Below, piece by piece: positions 14,293 through 15,733 of a stretch of 15,733 nucleotides of DNA. Below the pieces are notes generated by a model. The model saw nothing but the letters and a program-made list of their open reading frames with translations. It ran no database searches and was not told the DNA's origin. How positions within the stretch are numbered: position 1 is the first letter of the stretch; every line of letters starts with the position of its first letter. The stretch comes from DATMBL01 sp050735975. Its GTDB lineage: Bacteria > Desulfobacterota > Binatia > UBA9968. A program made the translations under genes and the position numbers. The stretch spans positions 1 to 15,733 of the forward strand of contig JBOHVS010000059.1 in the NCBI GenBank assembly GCA_050735975.1. The letters are read 5' to 3'.

Positions 14293-15708
14293 TTAACCAC
14301 GCCGTCTGCGAACAGATTTTGGCTGAGGTTTTGCCTCCGGGTCGCTTCCCATGGACGGGTCCAACTTGGCCTGGACGTTGTCTTTGATCCACTTCGCGTC
14401 CCACCATTCCAGGGGCAGCACCGGGACGCCATGGAGATACACGCCGAAGTGCAGATGATCGCCTGCCGCAAGCCCGGTCTCTCCGGTCTTCCCGAGGATC
14501 TGCTGTTTCTTGATCTGGTCGCCGGCTTTTACGTCGATTGAGCTAAGGTGAGAGTAGAGCGTAGCAAGGCCGAGTCCATGATCGACGATTATGGTGTTTC
14601 CGTAGATGCCCAGATCGCCGACGAAAGAAACGATGCCATCGTTGGCTGCTTCCACCGGATATCTCTTTGTGACAGAGAGGTCGAACCCGAGATGATAGGC
14701 GTTGTCGATCTTCTCGTCCTGGTAAACGTAAGTTCTTGCGTCAGCGAAGTTGGCCTCCACTTTGGAATTGGTGAGCTGGCCAAAGGCGCCGCTCCAAAGT
14801 ATCGTGCTAGCCGATTTCTCGCTTAAGGCTCTGATCCGGTCGTCGTTTTCCTTTCGCAGCTCACGGTTGACTTTGATAAAAATATCTTTCGCGTTTCCCT
14901 GGCGCGACCCCACGTCGTTCAGGAGCGGCGCGACTTTGGCGTGGATAAAATTATCGGAAACAGGAATAGTGCTCTTCTTGTAGCGCACGTCTTTGAGCGT
15001 ATAAGGAAGCGTCATTTGTCTCTCATTGCCTGCCTTGTCGCTTGCGACCAATGCGGCTTTCTCGGTCTCCGGGACGTCATAGGGATGCGCGAAAAATGCC
15101 ACGCTAGCATTTGCGTCGTTCGTGTGCCCTTTGTAACCCGGGAAGAAGTATTTGCCAATCTTGACGCCGCTGCGGATCGTGTCCGGTGAAGGTTTGTAAA
15201 CGATCAGCCCGGAGCCGCCGAAACTGACATAAGGATCATCGGCGATGAGTTCCAATGTGGGCGGCGTGAGGTCAATCGTTAGATTCTTCTCTACGATTGT
15301 CTCGTTGCCTTTGAAAAAGCTCCATAAGGATCCATCCTGCGCGGTAATCCGGAGCACAGCGGGCCCTTCCTTGAGGCCCGTTAGTTTCGAGGATAACGCC
15401 ACGGTAAGTGTTTTCTGCATCAGCGGTGAGTCGTATTGTTCAGCCGCCAAAGAGTGTTCGGTTCCGCTTGACGCCAAACTTACCGTGAGCGATTTAAGCC
15501 CGGTGCCTTGCTCCGTTATTTCGATTTCGATAGGAGCGAGGCCGACCGTGTCGGTTTCCGGGGTGACTTTGATCCGTGGCGCGCTCCATTCGAATTTCGG
15601 AATCATGAAATAACCGCCGGCGACAAGCGCTACCACCAGGAGAATGAAGAGGATGGGCTTCGCCGCGTTGAACCTCTTGGGCGGTCTGCCAATTTCCAGG
15701 TTGGTCAT
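14293..15708 (-). CDS. Membrane-anchored M23 family (LytM-type) peptidase
   Basis: A 471-residue protein with a short cytoplasmic tail, one membrane segment (about 18-36), a long extracytoplasmic part with Ig-like or beta-rich character (DLTPPTLELIADDPYVSFGGSG near 146-167), and a C-terminal LytM domain. The zinc ligands are complete: HLGFD (H339, D343) and the HLH motif (H418, H420, with H420 as ligand); H387 in YSHLSS is the other catalytic His. It should therefore be an active endopeptidase on peptidoglycan cross-links, or on another Gly-rich peptide, outside the inner membrane. The C-terminus ends in a basic tail (RRRRG). No good ribosome site is seen at the ATG. It lies 84 bp upstream of the MmgE/PrpD gene and is probably a separate housekeeping gene at the edge of the metabolic cluster. 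Confidence 0.9.
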   Translation of the reverse strand: MTNLEIGRPPKRFNAAKPILFILLVVALVAGGYFMIPKFEWSAPRIKVTPETDTVGLAPIEIEITEQGTGLKSLTVSLASSGTEHSLAAEQYDSPLMQKTLTVALSSKLTGLKEGPAVLRITAQDGSLWSFFKGNETIVEKNLTIDLTPPTLELIADDPYVSFGGSGLIVYKPSPDTIRSGVKIGKYFFPGYKGHTNDANASVAFFAHPYDVPETEKAALVASDKAGNERQMTLPYTLKDVRYKKSTIPVSDNFIHAKVAPLLNDVGSRQGNAKDIFIKVNRELRKENDDRIRALSEKSASTILWSGAFGQLTNSKVEANFADARTYVYQDEKIDNAYHLGFDLSVTKRYPVEAANDGIVSFVGDLGIYGNTIIVDHGLGLATLYSHLSSIDVKAGDQIKKQQILGKTGETGLAAGDHLHFGVYLHGVPVLPLEWWDAKWIKDNVQAKLDPSMGSDPEAKPQPKSVRRRRG

Positions 15709-15733
15709 GATTTGATGAAGTGAAGCGGGGTTT

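Overview
This looks like a soil or sediment bacterial genome fragment, probably from an uncultured lineage near the old Deltaproteobacteria (Binatota- or Tectomicrobia-like), though a betaproteobacterium cannot be excluded. The basis is only the gene types: a tripartite tricarboxylate transporter, a UbiD decarboxylase, an XRE-cupin regulator, MmgE/PrpD and cyclase-family enzymes, plus fairly high GC. There is no rRNA, tRNA, CRISPR array or insertion sequence that I can support.

Left block (1-8304, all on the minus strand). Read in the direction of transcription it runs: XRE-cupin regulator, gentisate 1,2-dioxygenase-like bicupin, TctC binding protein, TctB, TctA, UbiD-family decarboxylase, and a molybdenum hydroxylase large subunit that runs off the left edge. 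Gaps are about 25-125 bp with good ribosome sites at several genes, so one operon is likely. The parts fit together as uptake of an organic (probably aromatic) acid, hydroxylation, prFMN-dependent decarboxylation and dioxygenase ring cleavage, under an autoregulated repressor. The substrate is not visible in the sequence. A 26-bp direct repeat lies over the regulator's promoter and GTG start.

Middle (8305-9135): a gene graveyard. A frameshifted hicB antitoxin remnant is followed by a few codons of hicA and then by the last ~80 codons of an MFS transporter. About 350 bp before these hold nothing I recognise.

Right block. One plus-strand gene (ornithine cyclodeaminase/mu-crystallin family, 9165-10250) converges on a minus-strand series: M23 peptidase, MmgE/PrpD, cyclase-family hydrolase, zinc-free quinone reductase-type MDR, and an arylmalonate decarboxylase/maleate isomerase-family gene broken by one extra base. 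The last four minus-strand genes may form a second acid-degradation unit. A promoter in front of the cyclase gene shares an exact 13-bp word with the regulator's repeat, which hints that the two blocks may be co-regulated. The M23 peptidase at the right edge looks unrelated to the metabolic genes.
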